A DNA stretch of 64,000 nucleotides from Bradyrhizobium lablabi (GTDB lineage: Bacteria > Pseudomonadota > Alphaproteobacteria > Rhizobiales > Xanthobacteraceae): positions 1,798,001 to 1,862,000 of the forward strand of contig NZ_LT670844.1 in the NCBI RefSeq assembly GCF_900141755.1. Reading direction: 5' to 3'. The notes below the pieces were generated by a model. That model was not told the DNA's origin. It did no database searches and saw only the letters and a program-made list of their open reading frames with translations. The translations under genes were made by a program, and so were the position numbers. Below are positions 28,678 to 38,815 of the stretch, piece after piece (positions within the stretch are counted from its first letter, which is position 1; every line of letters begins with the position of its first letter).

Positions 28678-30351
28678 ATGAACCGACCGATTTTATCGAC
28701 CCTTGCCTTATCCACCGCGCTGCTGGCGCTGTGCCCGGCCTCCCTGCCTGCCGCGGACGCGCCCGCGCCGGTCGACTTACGGATTCTCGCGATCAATGAT
28801 TTCCACGGCAATTTACGGCCGCCCGCGGGCGGCATAAGGATTACCGATCCCGCCGACAAGACCAAGAAGATCGCCGTACCAGCCGGCGGCGCCGAATACA
28901 TGGCGACGCTGGTAAAAGAGCTGCGCGACGGCCACGCCAACAATATCTTCGTTGCCGCCGGAGACCTGATCGGCGCGAGCCCGTTTTTGTCGGCGATGTT
29001 TCACGACGAGCCGACCATCGAGTCGCTGTCGATGATGGGGCTCACGGTTGCTTCCGTCGGCAACCACGAATTCGACGAGGGCAAGGACGAATTGCTGCGG
29101 ATGCAGAATGGCGGCTGCCATCCGGTCGACCATTGTCAGGGGCCGCATCCGTTCACCGGGGCAAAATTTCATTATCTTGCGGCCTCCACCTTCGAGAAGG
29201 ACACCGGCAAAACGATATTTCCCGCTTACGAGATCAGGGACTTCGATGGCATTCCGGTAGCCTTCATCGGTCTGACCCTGAAGGGCACACCGAACATCGT
29301 CTCGCCCGACGGCGTCGCCGGCCTCGAATTCCGCGACGAGGCCGACACGGTCAATGCGCTGGTGCCGGAATTGAAGGCGCGCGGCGTCGAGGCCATCGTG
29401 GTGCTGATCCATGAAGGCGGGTTTCCGACCGGCGACTATAATGAGTGCCCGGGCATTTCCGGCCCGATCGTGGACATCGTGAAAAAATTCGATCGCGCGG
29501 TCGATATCGTGATCTCCGGCCACACCCATCAGGCCTATGTCTGCGATATCGACGGACGCCTGGTAACCTCGGGCGACAAATACGGCACCATCGTCACGAC
29601 CATCGACGTGAAGCTCGATTCCGTGACGCGCGACGTCATCAGCGCGAAAGCCGACAACGTCATCGTCCGCAACGGTGCTTACGCCAGAGATCCCGACCAG
29701 ACCGCGCTGCTTGCCGCCTACGACAAGTTTGCCGCACCGATCGCCGAGCGCCGCGCGGGCTCGGTCACCGAAACGTTGTCGCGCGCGCCCAACGAGGCCG
29801 GCGAGAGCCCGCTCGGCGATATGATCGCCGACGCCCAGTTGGCCGCGACGCATGCCGACAAGGCCGGCGGCGCCGTGATCGCGCTCACCAATCCCGGCGG
29901 CATCCGCAACGACATTCTAAAGCAAGGCGATGGCGCGGTGACCTTTGCCGATGTGTTCGCAAGCCAGCCGTTCCGCAACCAATTGGTGACGCTGACTTTG
30001 ACCGGCGCGCAGATCAAGGACATGCTCGAACAACAATGGCTCGACCCGAAGCGGCCGCGCATCCTGCAGGTTTCCAGGGGATTCAGCTATAGCTGGGACA
30101 ACGCAAAGCCCTATGGCGAGCGCGTGATCGCCGATTCGATCTCGCTCAATGGCACGCGCATCGAGCCTTCACAAACCTATCGCATCACCGTGAACAATTA
30201 TCTCGCCGTCGGCGGCGATGGATTTACGGTGTTGAAGGAAGGCAAAACCCCGCTAACCGGCGGCTATGACGCCGATGCGCTCGACGCATATTTCAAGGCG
30301 AACAGCCCGCTGTCGCCGGGCCAGCCGGAACGCATCACGCGCGTGAACTGA
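28678..30351 (+). CDS. Periplasmic 5'-nucleotidase / metallophosphatase (UshA type)
   Basis: A 557-residue exported enzyme. A signal peptide (STLALSTALLALCPASLPAA) precedes the metallophosphatase domain with AINDFHGN (Asp41, His43), AAGDLIGASP, VGNHEFDEGKD and ISGHTHQAYVC, which together hold the two-metal site. The C-terminal domain (from about residue 350, ANxxG-like NEAGESPLGDMIADA, then TLTGAQIKDMLEQQW) binds the nucleotide. It releases phosphate and nucleosides from nucleotides in the periplasm. It is monocistronic, about 100 bp before the HDAC-like gene. Confidence 0.94.
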   Translation: MNRPILSTLALSTALLALCPASLPAADAPAPVDLRILAINDFHGNLRPPAGGIRITDPADKTKKIAVPAGGAEYMATLVKELRDGHANNIFVAAGDLIGASPFLSAMFHDEPTIESLSMMGLTVASVGNHEFDEGKDELLRMQNGGCHPVDHCQGPHPFTGAKFHYLAASTFEKDTGKTIFPAYEIRDFDGIPVAFIGLTLKGTPNIVSPDGVAGLEFRDEADTVNALVPELKARGVEAIVVLIHEGGFPTGDYNECPGISGPIVDIVKKFDRAVDIVISGHTHQAYVCDIDGRLVTSGDKYGTIVTTIDVKLDSVTRDVISAKADNVIVRNGAYARDPDQTALLAAYDKFAAPIAERRAGSVTETLSRAPNEAGESPLGDMIADAQLAATHADKAGGAVIALTNPGGIRNDILKQGDGAVTFADVFASQPFRNQLVTLTLTGAQIKDMLEQQWLDPKRPRILQVSRGFSYSWDNAKPYGERVIADSISLNGTRIEPSQTYRITVNNYLAVGGDGFTVLKEGKTPLTGGYDADALDAYFKANSPLSPGQPERITRVN

Positions 30352-30452
30352 ATGCCGCGCCATATCCGTAATCCCGCGGCCCTTTCCGAGCGGCCGATCA
30401 GCCTCTACATTAGGCCGTTCACAGATGCGCATTCGCGGCGCCGGGAAATGGC

Positions 30453-31379
30453 ATGACGCTTCTTCTTACCCACCGAGCGAGCCTCGATCATTTGACGGCG
30501 CCAGGACACCCCGAATGCCCCGACCGGATCCGGGCGATCGAACAGGTGCTCGGCGAAAGCCGTTTTGACGCCCTGACGCGCGCGGAGGCGCCGGAGGGCT
30601 CGCTCGATTCCGTGACGCTTTGCCATAACGAGCATTATGTCGACGAGCTCCGGCATATCGCGCCAGCCAGCGGAATGATCTATCTCGACGGCGACACCTC
30701 GATGTCGCCGGGCACCTGGGAAGCGGTGATGCGCGGCGTTGGCGGCGCGGTGGCCGCAACCGACGCGGTGATGTCGGGCACCCATCACAATGCCTTCGTC
30801 GCGATGCGCCCGCCCGGCCATCACGCTGAAATTGCGAAACCGATGGGCTTTTGCTTTTTCGACAACGCCGCGATCGCCGCCCGCCACGCCCAGCGCAAAT
30901 ACGGCATCACGCGCGCCGCGGTGGTCGATTTCGACGTCCATCACGGCAACGGCACCCAGGATATTTTCTGGTCCGACCAAAGCGTGATGTATTGCTCGAC
31001 GCACCAGATGCCGCTGTTCCCCGGCACCGGCGCCCGCGGCGAGCGCGGCGAGCACGACAACATCGTCAACGCGCCGCTCGCGCCGGAGGATGGCAGCGCC
31101 AAGTTCCGCGCCGCGTTCGAAAACGCGATCCTGCCGCAATTGCAAAAATTCGCCCCCGAACTGATCGTCGTCTCCGCTGGCTTCGACGCGCATTACCGCG
31201 ATCCGCTGGCGTCCCTCAATCTGAGGGCGGAAGATTTCGGCTGGGTCACCCGCAAACTAATGGATCTGGCCGACACCAGCGCCGGCGGGCGAATTGTCTC
31301 GGTGCTCGAGGGCGGCTATGATCTGCAAGGCCTGCAAGAGTCGGCCGCGGCGCATGTCACGGCGCTAATGGGCGCGTGA
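30453..31379 (+). CDS. HDAC-family deacetylase (acetylpolyamine amidohydrolase-like)
   Basis: A 308-residue class II histone-deacetylase-fold enzyme. The zinc and catalytic motifs are present: MRPPGHHAE with the His pair, DFDVHHGNGTQDIFW with Asp/His ligands, and SAGFDAHYRDPL with the third Asp. Bacterial members remove acetyl groups from polyamines or other small amines, or from proteins. GGGAAATGGC precedes the ATG. It lies 70 bp upstream of xseB in the same direction and may share its message. Confidence 0.92.
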   Translation: MTLLLTHRASLDHLTAPGHPECPDRIRAIEQVLGESRFDALTRAEAPEGSLDSVTLCHNEHYVDELRHIAPASGMIYLDGDTSMSPGTWEAVMRGVGGAVAATDAVMSGTHHNAFVAMRPPGHHAEIAKPMGFCFFDNAAIAARHAQRKYGITRAAVVDFDVHHGNGTQDIFWSDQSVMYCSTHQMPLFPGTGARGERGEHDNIVNAPLAPEDGSAKFRAAFENAILPQLQKFAPELIVVSAGFDAHYRDPLASLNLRAEDFGWVTRKLMDLADTSAGGRIVSVLEGGYDLQGLQESAAAHVTALMGA

Positions 31380-31449
31380 ACCCCGCCACAATACGCCCGC
31401 ATAAATTCATTAAGTCCGCGCCGGACAGGTGCGCATTCGGGAAAGCAAC

Positions 31450-31701
31450 ATGGCCGAAAATACCCAAATCGACGTCAAGAAGCTGACTTTCGAGCGCGCG
31501 ATCGAGGAACTCGAATCGATCGTCAAGCGGCTCGAGGACGGCAAGGTGCCGCTGGAGGAGTCGGTTGCGATCTATGAGCGCGGCGAAGCCCTAAAGCGGC
31601 GCTGCGAGGAATTGCTGCGGCAGGCCGAGGCACGGGTCGACAAGATCACGACCGACGCCAATGGCCAGGTTACGGGTACCGAGCCGCTGGACGTTCAGTG
31701 A
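31450..31701 (+). CDS. xseB: Exodeoxyribonuclease VII small subunit
   Basis: An 83-residue helical protein matching XseB throughout: LTFERAIEELESIVKRLEDG, then PLEESVAIYERGEALKRRCEELL and EARVDKI. It binds the XseA large subunit to form the nuclease that degrades single-stranded DNA to oligonucleotides. The ATG at 31450 follows GGGAAAGC; the open frame begins 21 bp earlier. In this group it commonly lies upstream of dxs, as here with one gene between. xseA is not in the window. Confidence 0.95.
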   Translation: MAENTQIDVKKLTFERAIEELESIVKRLEDGKVPLEESVAIYERGEALKRRCEELLRQAEARVDKITTDANGQVTGTEPLDVQ

Positions 31702-31863
31702 GGTCCCGGCCGCCGGGGTGCCAAGGCACGTCGCTCCCCGGCAACACAAGGGAATATTAGGCGAATTCACCGCCAACCGGCCGCTTGAGGGGCCGAAATA
31801 GCTCTTGGCGCGCTACGCGGCCTGATATAGTCCCGCCGCTAGGGGCTAAGGATCATAAGTTAA

Positions 31864-33162
31864 GTGCGCGTTCAGCACCGCCATATCATCTATGTGCAGG
31901 GATACGATCCGCGCGGCCTTGCGCAGTACTACCGCATGTTCCGAACCGAATTGCGCAAGTTCGGCCGGCTCTACCAGCTCAGCGCCACCATCAGCCGTCC
32001 GGAAGTCGCACCCGACGGCGAGACCGCGTCCTGGACCATCGAGACCAAGGCGGGCGACTGGCAGACCCGCACCGCTTACGATTTCCTGCGCTGGGAAGAC
32101 CTGATCCAGCGCGACCTCGCCGCGCCGGTCTGGGGCACGGTGTTCCACGCCATCTGGATCTATTGGCGGCTGGTGTTCAGCGGCACCATCGCGCGATTCT
32201 GGAAGGCGCATTGGCGGTTCGCGACCTTCATTACCTATCCGCATCTCATGCTGCTGGCCGAAGCGCTGTGCGTCGCGGGCCTCTCCTTCGGCTTCGCCAA
32301 AGGGCTGCAGGCGCTCGGCGTTCCCGAGCTGTTTGGCCTTGCCGCGGCGGCGGCGCTGTTTGTCGCCGTGCTCGGCACCGTCCTGAAATACACGGAAAAC
32401 CTGACCTATCTGCTCTATCTCTTGTCGGACACGATCTGGACCTGGGAATTCTCGCATCGCGAGCGGCCGGAATGGGACGAACGTATCGACCGTTTCGCCC
32501 AGTATCTGGTCGACGTCGCGCAGAGCAGTGACGCCGAGGAGATCGTCATCGTCGGCCACAGTTCGGGATCATTCCTGGGGGCCGAAATCCTGGCGCGCGC
32601 GCTCAAGTTCGATCCCAATCTTGGGCGGCATGGGCGGCGCGTCGTGCTTTTGACGATCGGCGGCAATTTTCCGATCGTCGGATTTCACGCCGCATCGCAG
32701 GATTTCCGCGATCACCTTCGGCTCCTGGCGGTCGAGCCCTCGATCGACTGGATCGACTGCCAGTCGCGCAAGGATGTGATGAACTTCTATCCGTTCGATC
32801 CGGTCGCGGGCCACGGCATCGACGTCGGCCCGCTGCGGCGCAACCCGACCATTGTCCCGGTGAGGTTCCGCGAGATAATCAAACCCGAGCACTACAACCT
32901 GTTCCGCTGGAAATTCTTCCGGGTCCATTTCCAGTTCGTGATGGCCAATGAACTGCCCCACGCCTACGATTTCTTCATGATCGTCTGCGGGCCGATCCCC
33001 TTGAGCGAGCGCATGGCGCGTCCCGAGGCGGCGCTCGCAATCGCGACCGGCGATGACGCAGCGCGGGAATGGGCCTGGAAAAGGCTCGAAACCGCCACCG
33101 TTAACCGTGTCGATGCACCCGATCTGGGCGAATTGGAACCATCGGCACGGCGCCGGGGTTAA
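31864..33162 (+). CDS. Membrane-associated alpha/beta-hydrolase-like protein
   Basis: A 432-residue protein of unknown function. It begins HIIYVQGYDPRG, an alpha/beta-hydrolase-like first strand. Two hydrophobic helices lie near residues 125-175 (LMLLAEALCVAGLSFGF and FGLAAAAALFVAVLG). The nucleophile-elbow motif GHSSGS is near 235, and a His in AGHGID or LPHAYDF could complete a triad. It begins at GTG 31864. It sits between xseB and dxs, a position conserved in my memory of this group. An esterase or lipase role at the inner membrane is a guess from fold only. Confidence 0.75.
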   Translation: MRVQHRHIIYVQGYDPRGLAQYYRMFRTELRKFGRLYQLSATISRPEVAPDGETASWTIETKAGDWQTRTAYDFLRWEDLIQRDLAAPVWGTVFHAIWIYWRLVFSGTIARFWKAHWRFATFITYPHLMLLAEALCVAGLSFGFAKGLQALGVPELFGLAAAAALFVAVLGTVLKYTENLTYLLYLLSDTIWTWEFSHRERPEWDERIDRFAQYLVDVAQSSDAEEIVIVGHSSGSFLGAEILARALKFDPNLGRHGRRVVLLTIGGNFPIVGFHAASQDFRDHLRLLAVEPSIDWIDCQSRKDVMNFYPFDPVAGHGIDVGPLRRNPTIVPVRFREIIKPEHYNLFRWKFFRVHFQFVMANELPHAYDFFMIVCGPIPLSERMARPEAALAIATGDDAAREWAWKRLETATVNRVDAPDLGELEPSARRRG

Positions 33163-33513
33163 GCATCCCGCCCTGATCGGCGGCGGCTGACGTTGCCGGC
33201 GGATTGGCTTTGGCTCTCGCTTTAGTGTAAAGCTTTAGGCTCTGTGGGCTGTTGAAGGCCGTCTGAAGCGATTTTTTCGCGGCAGTAAGTACCTGAAATA
33301 GCTAATAAAAATGTCTGAGAAGGGTGAGATCACCGAGGGTGATATAGATCACATTGAACGATCCGGATTGCATCTAAGCTTTCAAATCAGGCTTCGGCCT
33401 GCTCAGGTGGCATCCGGCGTCTGGGTTTCCGCTGCGCAGAACTGCGCAACCCATCTCACGTCGGGCTTTGGTATCAAAACCTGGGTCCCGACATGCAAAA
33501 TTGGAATATCGAC
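33163..33513. other. Leader region upstream of dxs
   Basis: About 350 bp between the membrane hydrolase and dxs. A short open frame begins at 33311 but has no family features and runs into dxs, so I do not call it. No riboswitch consensus was recognised. The dxs promoter presumably lies here. Confidence 0.4.
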
Positions 33514-35439
33514 GTGACCACATTCAGTAAGACGCCGCTCCTCGATACCATCCGCACCCCGGCCGATTTGCGCCGGCTCAAGGTGGAACAAGTCCGGCAA
33601 GTCGCCGACGAGCTGCGCCAGGAAACCATCGACGCCGTCTCGGTGACCGGCGGCCATTTCGGCGCCGGCCTCGGCGTCGTCGAACTGACGACCGCCTTGC
33701 ACTACATTTTCGACACCCCGCGCGATCGCCTGATCTGGGACGTCGGCCACCAGGCCTATCCGCACAAGATCCTGACCGGCCGCCGCGACCGCATCCGCAC
33801 CTTGCGCACCGGCGGCGGATTGTCCGGTTTCACCAAGCGCACCGAAAGCGATTACGATCCGTTCGGCGCCGCGCACTCCTCGACTTCGATCTCGGCGGCG
33901 CTGGGCATGGCCGTGGCGCGCGACCTCTCCGGCGGCAAGAACAATGTGATCGCCGTGATCGGCGACGGCGCGATGTCGGCCGGCATGGCCTATGAAGCCA
34001 TGAACAATGCCGGCGCGATGAATTCGCGCCTGATCGTCATCCTCAACGACAACGACATGTCGATTGCGCCGCCGGTCGGCGCGATGTCGGCCTATCTGTC
34101 GCGGCTCTATTCGGGGCGGACCTATCGCTCGGTGCGTGCGGCCGCCAAGCAACTCGGCCAGCATCTGCCAAAAGTGCTGGCGGATCGCGCCAACCGGGCG
34201 GAAGAATATTCCCGCGGCTTCATGGTCGGCGGCGGTACGCTGTTCGAGGAACTCGGCTTCTATTATGTCGGCCCGATCGACGGCCACAATCTCGACCATC
34301 TGCTGCCGGTCCTGAAGAACGTCCGCGACATGGAGGATGGCCCGATCCTGGTCCATGTCGTGACGCAAAAAGGCAAGGGCTACGGTCCGGCTGAAGCTTC
34401 CGCCGACAAGTACCACGCTGTCGTCAAATTCGACGTCGCCACCGGCGCGCAGGCCAAGGCAAAACCGAACGCGCCCGCCTATCAGAACGTATTCGGCCAA
34501 AGCCTCGTCAAGGAGGCGCAAAAGGACGAAAAGATCGTCGGCATCACCGCGGCGATGCCGTCGGGCACCGGGATCGATATTTTCAACAAGGCCTTCCCCG
34601 ACCGCACTTTCGATGTCGGCATCGCCGAGCAGCATGCGGTAACGTTTGCTGCAGGTCTGGCGACCGAGGGCTACAAGCCGTTCTGCGCGATCTATTCGAC
34701 GTTCCTGCAGCGCGGCTATGACCAGGTCGTGCACGACGTCGCGATCCAGAGCCTGCCGGTACGGTTTGCGATCGATCGCGCCGGGCTTGTCGGCGCCGAT
34801 GGTGCGACCCACGCCGGTTCGTTCGACAACGCCTATCTCGGCTGCCTGCCCAATTTCGTCATCATGGCGGCCTCCGACGAGGCCGAGATGGTGCACATGG
34901 TCGCGACCCAGGTCGCGATCAATGATCGTCCGAGCGCGCTGCGCTATCCGCGCGGCGAAGGCCGCGGCGTCGAAATGCCCGAGGTTGGTATTCCGCTCGA
35001 GATCGGCAAAGGCCGCATCATCCGCGAGGGCACCAAGATCGCGCTGTTGTCGTTCGGCACGCGCTTGGCCGAATGCGAGAAGGCCGCCGACGAACTGGCC
35101 GCGCACGGCCTTTCCACCACCATCGCCGACGCGCGCTTCATGAAGCCGCTCGACGTCGATCTGATCTTAAAACTCGCGCGCGAGCATGAGATCCTGTTGA
35201 CCATCGAGGAAGGCTCGATCGGCGGCTTCGGGTCCCATGTCATGCAGACCCTGGCCGAACACGGCATGCTCGACGGGGGTTTGCGGATGCGCTCGATGGT
35301 GCTGCCCGACGTGTTCCTCGACCACGATTCGCCGAACGCGATGTACGCCCGCGCCGGCCTCGACGCCAAGGGCATCGTCGCCAAGGTGTTCGAAACACTG
35401 GGCAAGGATTTCAAGGTCGAAACCGTCAAGCTGGCCTGA
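33514..35439 (+). CDS. dxs: 1-deoxy-D-xylulose-5-phosphate synthase
   Basis: A 641-residue thiamine-diphosphate enzyme. The ThDP site is [18 protein letters not shown] with the downstream NDN, and [15 protein letters not shown] holds the catalytic Glu. The transketolase C-domain ends the protein. It condenses pyruvate with glyceraldehyde-3-phosphate to start the MEP isoprenoid pathway and also feeds thiamine and pyridoxal synthesis. I use the GTG at 33514 ([12 protein letters not shown]), where similarity begins; an ATG at 33493 would add seven residues. It is followed at 157 bp by tlyA. Confidence 0.97.
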   Translation: MTTFSKTPLLDTIRTPADLRRLKVEQVRQVADELRQETIDAVSVTGGHFGAGLGVVELTTALHYIFDTPRDRLIWDVGHQAYPHKILTGRRDRIRTLRTGGGLSGFTKRTESDYDPFGAAHSSTSISAALGMAVARDLSGGKNNVIAVIGDGAMSAGMAYEAMNNAGAMNSRLIVILNDNDMSIAPPVGAMSAYLSRLYSGRTYRSVRAAAKQLGQHLPKVLADRANRAEEYSRGFMVGGGTLFEELGFYYVGPIDGHNLDHLLPVLKNVRDMEDGPILVHVVTQKGKGYGPAEASADKYHAVVKFDVATGAQAKAKPNAPAYQNVFGQSLVKEAQKDEKIVGITAAMPSGTGIDIFNKAFPDRTFDVGIAEQHAVTFAAGLATEGYKPFCAIYSTFLQRGYDQVVHDVAIQSLPVRFAIDRAGLVGADGATHAGSFDNAYLGCLPNFVIMAASDEAEMVHMVATQVAINDRPSALRYPRGEGRGVEMPEVGIPLEIGKGRIIREGTKIALLSFGTRLAECEKAADELAAHGLSTTIADARFMKPLDVDLILKLAREHEILLTIEEGSIGGFGSHVMQTLAEHGMLDGGLRMRSMVLPDVFLDHDSPNAMYARAGLDAKGIVAKVFETLGKDFKVETVKLA

Positions 35440-35465
35440 CGATCAGCACCCGCCGCGGGCGTTTG

Positions 35466-35572
35466 CGCTAAAGCCTAATTCAACGGAGTTGAATCAGGCT
35501 CTAGCGCTGTCCTTTGTTTGAGCATGATCTTTTCGGAAAACCGGTTTCCACTTTTCCGGATCATGCGCTAGC
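35466..35572. repeat. Intergenic repeat with GCATGATC core
   Basis: Two hairpins: ATTCAACGGAGTTGAAT (35478-35494) and a longer one from GAGCATGATCTTTTCGG to CCGGATCATGCGCTAG. Pieces of this element, such as the GAGCATGAT core, recur at about 21437 in the window. I recognise it as a common Rhizobiales intergenic repeat. It separates dxs from tlyA. Confidence 0.7.
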
Positions 35573-35595
35573 CCGCGCAAACGGCGAGCCCAAAC

Positions 35596-36330
35596 ATGTC
35601 TCCTCCCCGCAAGCGCATCGACAATTTGCTGGTCGAGCGCGGCCTGTTCGAAAGCCGCGCCCGAGCCCAGGCAGCGATCGAAGCCGGCCTCGTCACCGCC
35701 AACGACAGACAAGTGAAAAAACCATCCGAGAGCGTCGCTGCGGATGCCGTGCTGCAGGCGCAGCCCGCGCATCCCTTCGTCTCGCGCGGCGGCGTCAAGC
35801 TCGCGGGCGCGCTGGAACAATATCCTGTAGACATCGAGGGGCACGTCTGTCTCGACGTCGGCGCTTCGACCGGCGGTTTCACGGAAGTGCTGCTTGCGAA
35901 TGGCGCGAGCCTCGTGTTTTCGATCGATGTCGGGCGCGAGCAGTTGCATCCATCACTGCGCGGCCATCCCAAGGTGGTTTCGATGGAGGAGACCGACATC
36001 CGCAGTTTCGAGGGCAAGCGGCTGCCGGCGCGGCCGGATATCGTCGTCATCGACGTCAGTTTCATCTCGCTGAAAGCCGTGCTGCCGGTGGCGCTGTCTC
36101 TTGCCGCGGCACCCATGCATTTGCTGGCACTGATCAAACCGCAGTTCGAGGCATCGCGAAAACATGCCAAGCGCGGCATCATTCGCAACGCGATGGTGCA
36201 TCAGGAAATCTGCGACGATATCGCGGGTTTTGCGGCTTCGCTGGGCTGCACCGATATCCAGGTGTTTCCGTCATCGATCACGGGCGGCGACGGCAATATC
36301 GAATTCTTCCTCGGCGCGCGCCGTGGTTGA
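35596..36330 (+). CDS. tlyA: TlyA-family rRNA 2'-O-methyltransferase
   Basis: A 244-residue protein. An N-terminal S4 RNA-binding domain ([20 protein letters not shown], residues 5-60) is joined to an FtsJ/RrmJ-type methyltransferase. The SAM loop is [14 protein letters not shown], and [10 protein letters not shown] with LIKPQFE supplies the acidic and catalytic Lys positions. It probably 2'-O-methylates rRNA. Its end overlaps the next methyltransferase gene (GTG at 36323), so the two RNA-modifying enzymes are coupled. It is often misannotated as haemolysin. Confidence 0.93.
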   Translation: MSPPRKRIDNLLVERGLFESRARAQAAIEAGLVTANDRQVKKPSESVAADAVLQAQPAHPFVSRGGVKLAGALEQYPVDIEGHVCLDVGASTGGFTEVLLANGASLVFSIDVGREQLHPSLRGHPKVVSMEETDIRSFEGKRLPARPDIVVIDVSFISLKAVLPVALSLAAAPMHLLALIKPQFEASRKHAKRGIIRNAMVHQEICDDIAGFAASLGCTDIQVFPSSITGGDGNIEFFLGARRG

Positions 36331-37564
36331 GCGGCTCGTCATCGATCATGTCGGTCACCTCGGTGATGGTGTCGCGCTCGACGACGGACAGAACGTCTAT
36401 GTGCCGTACACGCTCGGCGGCGAAACCGTCGAGGTTGAGCCCGTACCGGGCCATCATCCCGATCGCCGCCGCCTGCTCGCGGTCGAGCGCGCAAGCTCTG
36501 AGCGGATCGCGCCGTTCTGCCCGCATTTTTCGGTCTGCGGCGGCTGCGCGATCCAGCATTGGGAGATGGAGCGCTATCGCGCCTGGAAACGCGACATCGT
36601 GGTCGAGACGCTGGCACAGACAAAACTCGATTGCGAGGTGGCGCCGCTGATCGATGCCCATGGCCTCGGCCGCCGGCGCATCACCTTGCACGCCAGGATC
36701 GGCACGCATGACGTGCTGAAAGTGGGTTTTGCCGCGGCTAATTCGCACGATATTATTCCGGTCGATCGCTGCCCTATTCTCGCCCCCGGCCTGAGCGGCG
36801 CGCTCGAAGCGGCGTGGGCACTCGCCGAGCCCTTGATATCGATCGGCAAGCCGCTCGATATCCAGATCACGGCGGCGGATAACGGCCTCGATGTCGACGT
36901 CCGCGGCTCCGGACCGCTGCAGGCCAAGATGATCGCAACGCTGTCGCGCCTAGCCGAGCAACACCGCCTGGCGCGCCTGACGCGGCACGGCGAGCTGGTG
37001 CTGATGCGGACGCCGCCGGTGGTCACGATTGGCGCCGCGCGGGTCATTCTGCCGCCGGGCTCGTTCCTGCAGGCCACCGCCGCCGGCGAGGAAGCGCTAG
37101 CGGCGCTGGTGAGCGAACATTGTCAGCGCGCCAAACACATCGCCGATCTCTTTTGCGGGGTCGGGCCGTTTGCGCTGAGGTTGGCGCAGAAATCGCGGAT
37201 TTCGGCGTTCGACAGCGATGCCGGCGCGGTCGCGGCGCTGGAGAAGGCGGCGGCATCGACGTCCGGCCTGAAGCCGGTCAAGGCCGAGGCCCGCGACCTG
37301 TTCCGGCGGCCGCTGATGCCGCAGGAATTGCGCGACTTCGATGCGGTCGTGTTCGATCCGCCGCGGCAGGGCGCGCAGGTGCAAGCCGAGCGGCTCGCCG
37401 CCAGCAAGGTGCCCGTGGTCGTCGCGGTATCCTGCAACGTCGCGACCTTCGCGCGCGACGCGCGGATACTCGTTGATGGCGGCTACAGGATCGAAGGCGT
37501 CACCCCGGTCGACCAGTTCCGCCACACGCCGCATGTCGAATTGGTGGCGCGGTTTGTGCGGTAA
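36323..37564 (+). CDS. RlmD/TrmA-family 23S rRNA or tRNA (uracil-5-)-methyltransferase
   Basis: A 413-residue SAM-dependent RNA m5U methyltransferase. A four-Cys iron-sulphur site is indicated by Cys66, Cys72, Cys75 ([10 protein letters not shown]) and Cys in DRCPIL near 146. The SAM motif is [12 protein letters not shown], the DPPRQG motif follows, and the catalytic Cys is in [13 protein letters not shown]. The GTG start at 36323 overlaps tlyA by 8 bp; the frame upstream is only a shadow of tlyA. It modifies uridine in structured RNA, rRNA being more likely given the Fe-S cluster. Confidence 0.92.
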   Translation: MVERLVIDHVGHLGDGVALDDGQNVYVPYTLGGETVEVEPVPGHHPDRRRLLAVERASSERIAPFCPHFSVCGGCAIQHWEMERYRAWKRDIVVETLAQTKLDCEVAPLIDAHGLGRRRITLHARIGTHDVLKVGFAAANSHDIIPVDRCPILAPGLSGALEAAWALAEPLISIGKPLDIQITAADNGLDVDVRGSGPLQAKMIATLSRLAEQHRLARLTRHGELVLMRTPPVVTIGAARVILPPGSFLQATAAGEEALAALVSEHCQRAKHIADLFCGVGPFALRLAQKSRISAFDSDAGAVAALEKAAASTSGLKPVKAEARDLFRRPLMPQELRDFDAVVFDPPRQGAQVQAERLAASKVPVVVAVSCNVATFARDARILVDGGYRIEGVTPVDQFRHTPHVELVARFVR

Positions 37565-37578
37565 GAGCGGCTCGGCTT

Positions 37579-37734
37579 ACCTCGCCCCGCTTGCGGGGAG
37601 AGGTCGGATCGCATCGACAGATGCGATCCGGGTGAGGGGGTACCGATCTTTCAATTGGCATTCGTTTCGCGGATAGAGCCCCTCACCCCGACCCTCTCCC
37701 CGCAAGAGCACCGCAAGAGCGGGGCGAGGGAGAA
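37579..37734. repeat. Intergenic palindromic repeat (CCTCGCCCC family)
   Basis: Arms CCTCGCCCCGCTTGCGGGG and CCGCAAGAGCGGGGCGAGGG close over a CGGATCGCATCGACAGATGC hairpin. A short duplication (CCGCAAGAGCA before CCGCAAGAGCG) marks the right arm. It lies between convergent genes and may act as a terminator. Confidence 0.8.
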
Positions 37735-37739
37735 GCTTG

Positions 37740-38582
37740 CTACCGCCCCCAGCGGTCCTGCCAGATTTTCTCGCCGATCATGCAGGAGACGCGGGGCTCC
37801 TTCTCGGCGACCGGGACGACGCGGCGTTCGGGCGTGCGGCCGGCGACTTCGAGCAGCAGTTTGGCGCGGATCGCCTCCTTGAACTTGTCGCGATCCTTGA
37901 TCGCGATCACGAACGAGCCCGGGCCGCCGATCACGCAGTCCTCGTAGTACCAGTCGAGATTGTCGATATCCATGGTCGAATAAGACGGCTCCTTCACCAT
38001 GATCGGCAGGCCGTTGATGACGATGCCCTTGGCCAGTGCAGCATCCCGCACGGGGGTGACGGGTACGCCGTTATTGTTCGGCCCGTCGCCGGAAATATCG
38101 ATGACGTGCCGCGGCCCGTGAAAGGGGTTCTCGTCGAACAGCGGCATCGCGAAATTGATCGCGCCCGAGATCGAGGTGCGCGAGGCGCGGCGGATCGGGG
38201 TCTTGATGATCTCGTTGGCGACGGCGTCTGCGGTCTCCGGGCCATCGATCATGCGCCAGGGGATGATGATCTTCTGGTCGTTGGTTGCCGCCCATTCGAA
38301 ATAGGTGATGGCGATCTTGCCATTGGGGAGGCTTTTCAGCGCCTGCAGAAATTCCTTGGAGACGATCGCCTGGGCGTAGCCTTCGCGCTGGATCGCGAGT
38401 TCATCCATGTCCATCGAATAGGAGACATCGACGGCGAGGATCAATTCGACATCGACGGCGGTTTTGTCGTCCTTCGTTTGCGCGAGCTGATTACGGGGGC
38501 TCGGCGCGGCAATGCCCGCGACGTCGCCACCGGCCATCGCGCAAGCGACAAGCACTGCCCCGATCGAGACACACCAGCGCAT
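37740..38582 (-). CDS. DUF1194 (von Willebrand-like) exported protein
   Basis: A 280-residue protein with a signal peptide (VSIGAVLVACAMAGGDVAG) and a VWA-like domain. The metal-adhesion motif appears as AVDVSYSMDMDE near residue 50, with a later TSISGAI and DISGDGPNNNG. DUF1194 proteins are periplasmic or surface-exposed with unknown ligands. GGGAGGGCCGCTG precedes the ATG at 38582. It is monocistronic and convergent with the methyltransferase. Confidence 0.9.
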   Translation of the reverse strand: MRWCVSIGAVLVACAMAGGDVAGIAAPSPRNQLAQTKDDKTAVDVELILAVDVSYSMDMDELAIQREGYAQAIVSKEFLQALKSLPNGKIAITYFEWAATNDQKIIIPWRMIDGPETADAVANEIIKTPIRRASRTSISGAINFAMPLFDENPFHGPRHVIDISGDGPNNNGVPVTPVRDAALAKGIVINGLPIMVKEPSYSTMDIDNLDWYYEDCVIGGPGSFVIAIKDRDKFKEAIRAKLLLEVAGRTPERRVVPVAEKEPRVSCMIGEKIWQDRWGR

Positions 38583-38666
38583 CAGCGGCCCTCCCGTCGT
38601 ATGACGCGATGGTGACACGCAAAGTGGAGTTCGAAAAGCGGGAAGATCGATCGGGCCCTACACATT

Positions 38667-38711
38667 CAAGTTAGCTGGCTGCAAGTTAGCCGGCTGCAAG
38701 TTAGCCGGCTG
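38667..38711. repeat. Three 15-bp tandem repeats
   Basis: Three consecutive copies of CAAGTTAGCYGGCTG run from 38667 to 38711, the first with T and the next two with C at the Y. They lie about 85 bp upstream of the DUF1194 start and 105 bp upstream of the cytochrome gene. Confidence 0.85.
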
Positions 38712-38815
38712 CCACAATTTCACCAAGGCTGCCGCTTCGAGGGTAGCAAAAGCCAGCGGGCTTTGCGGCATCGGCGTGGCATGCGATACAGCGCCCCGTA
38801 AACGATGGGGGCATC

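Noticed and set aside
33311..33517. Short plus-strand gene before dxs
   Set aside because: It overlaps the dxs start, has no family features, and ends within the dxs leader.
33403..35106. 567-codon minus-strand open frame opposite dxs
   Set aside because: Antisense to an intact dxs; low-complexity Arg/Asp/Gly composition and no recognisable motif.
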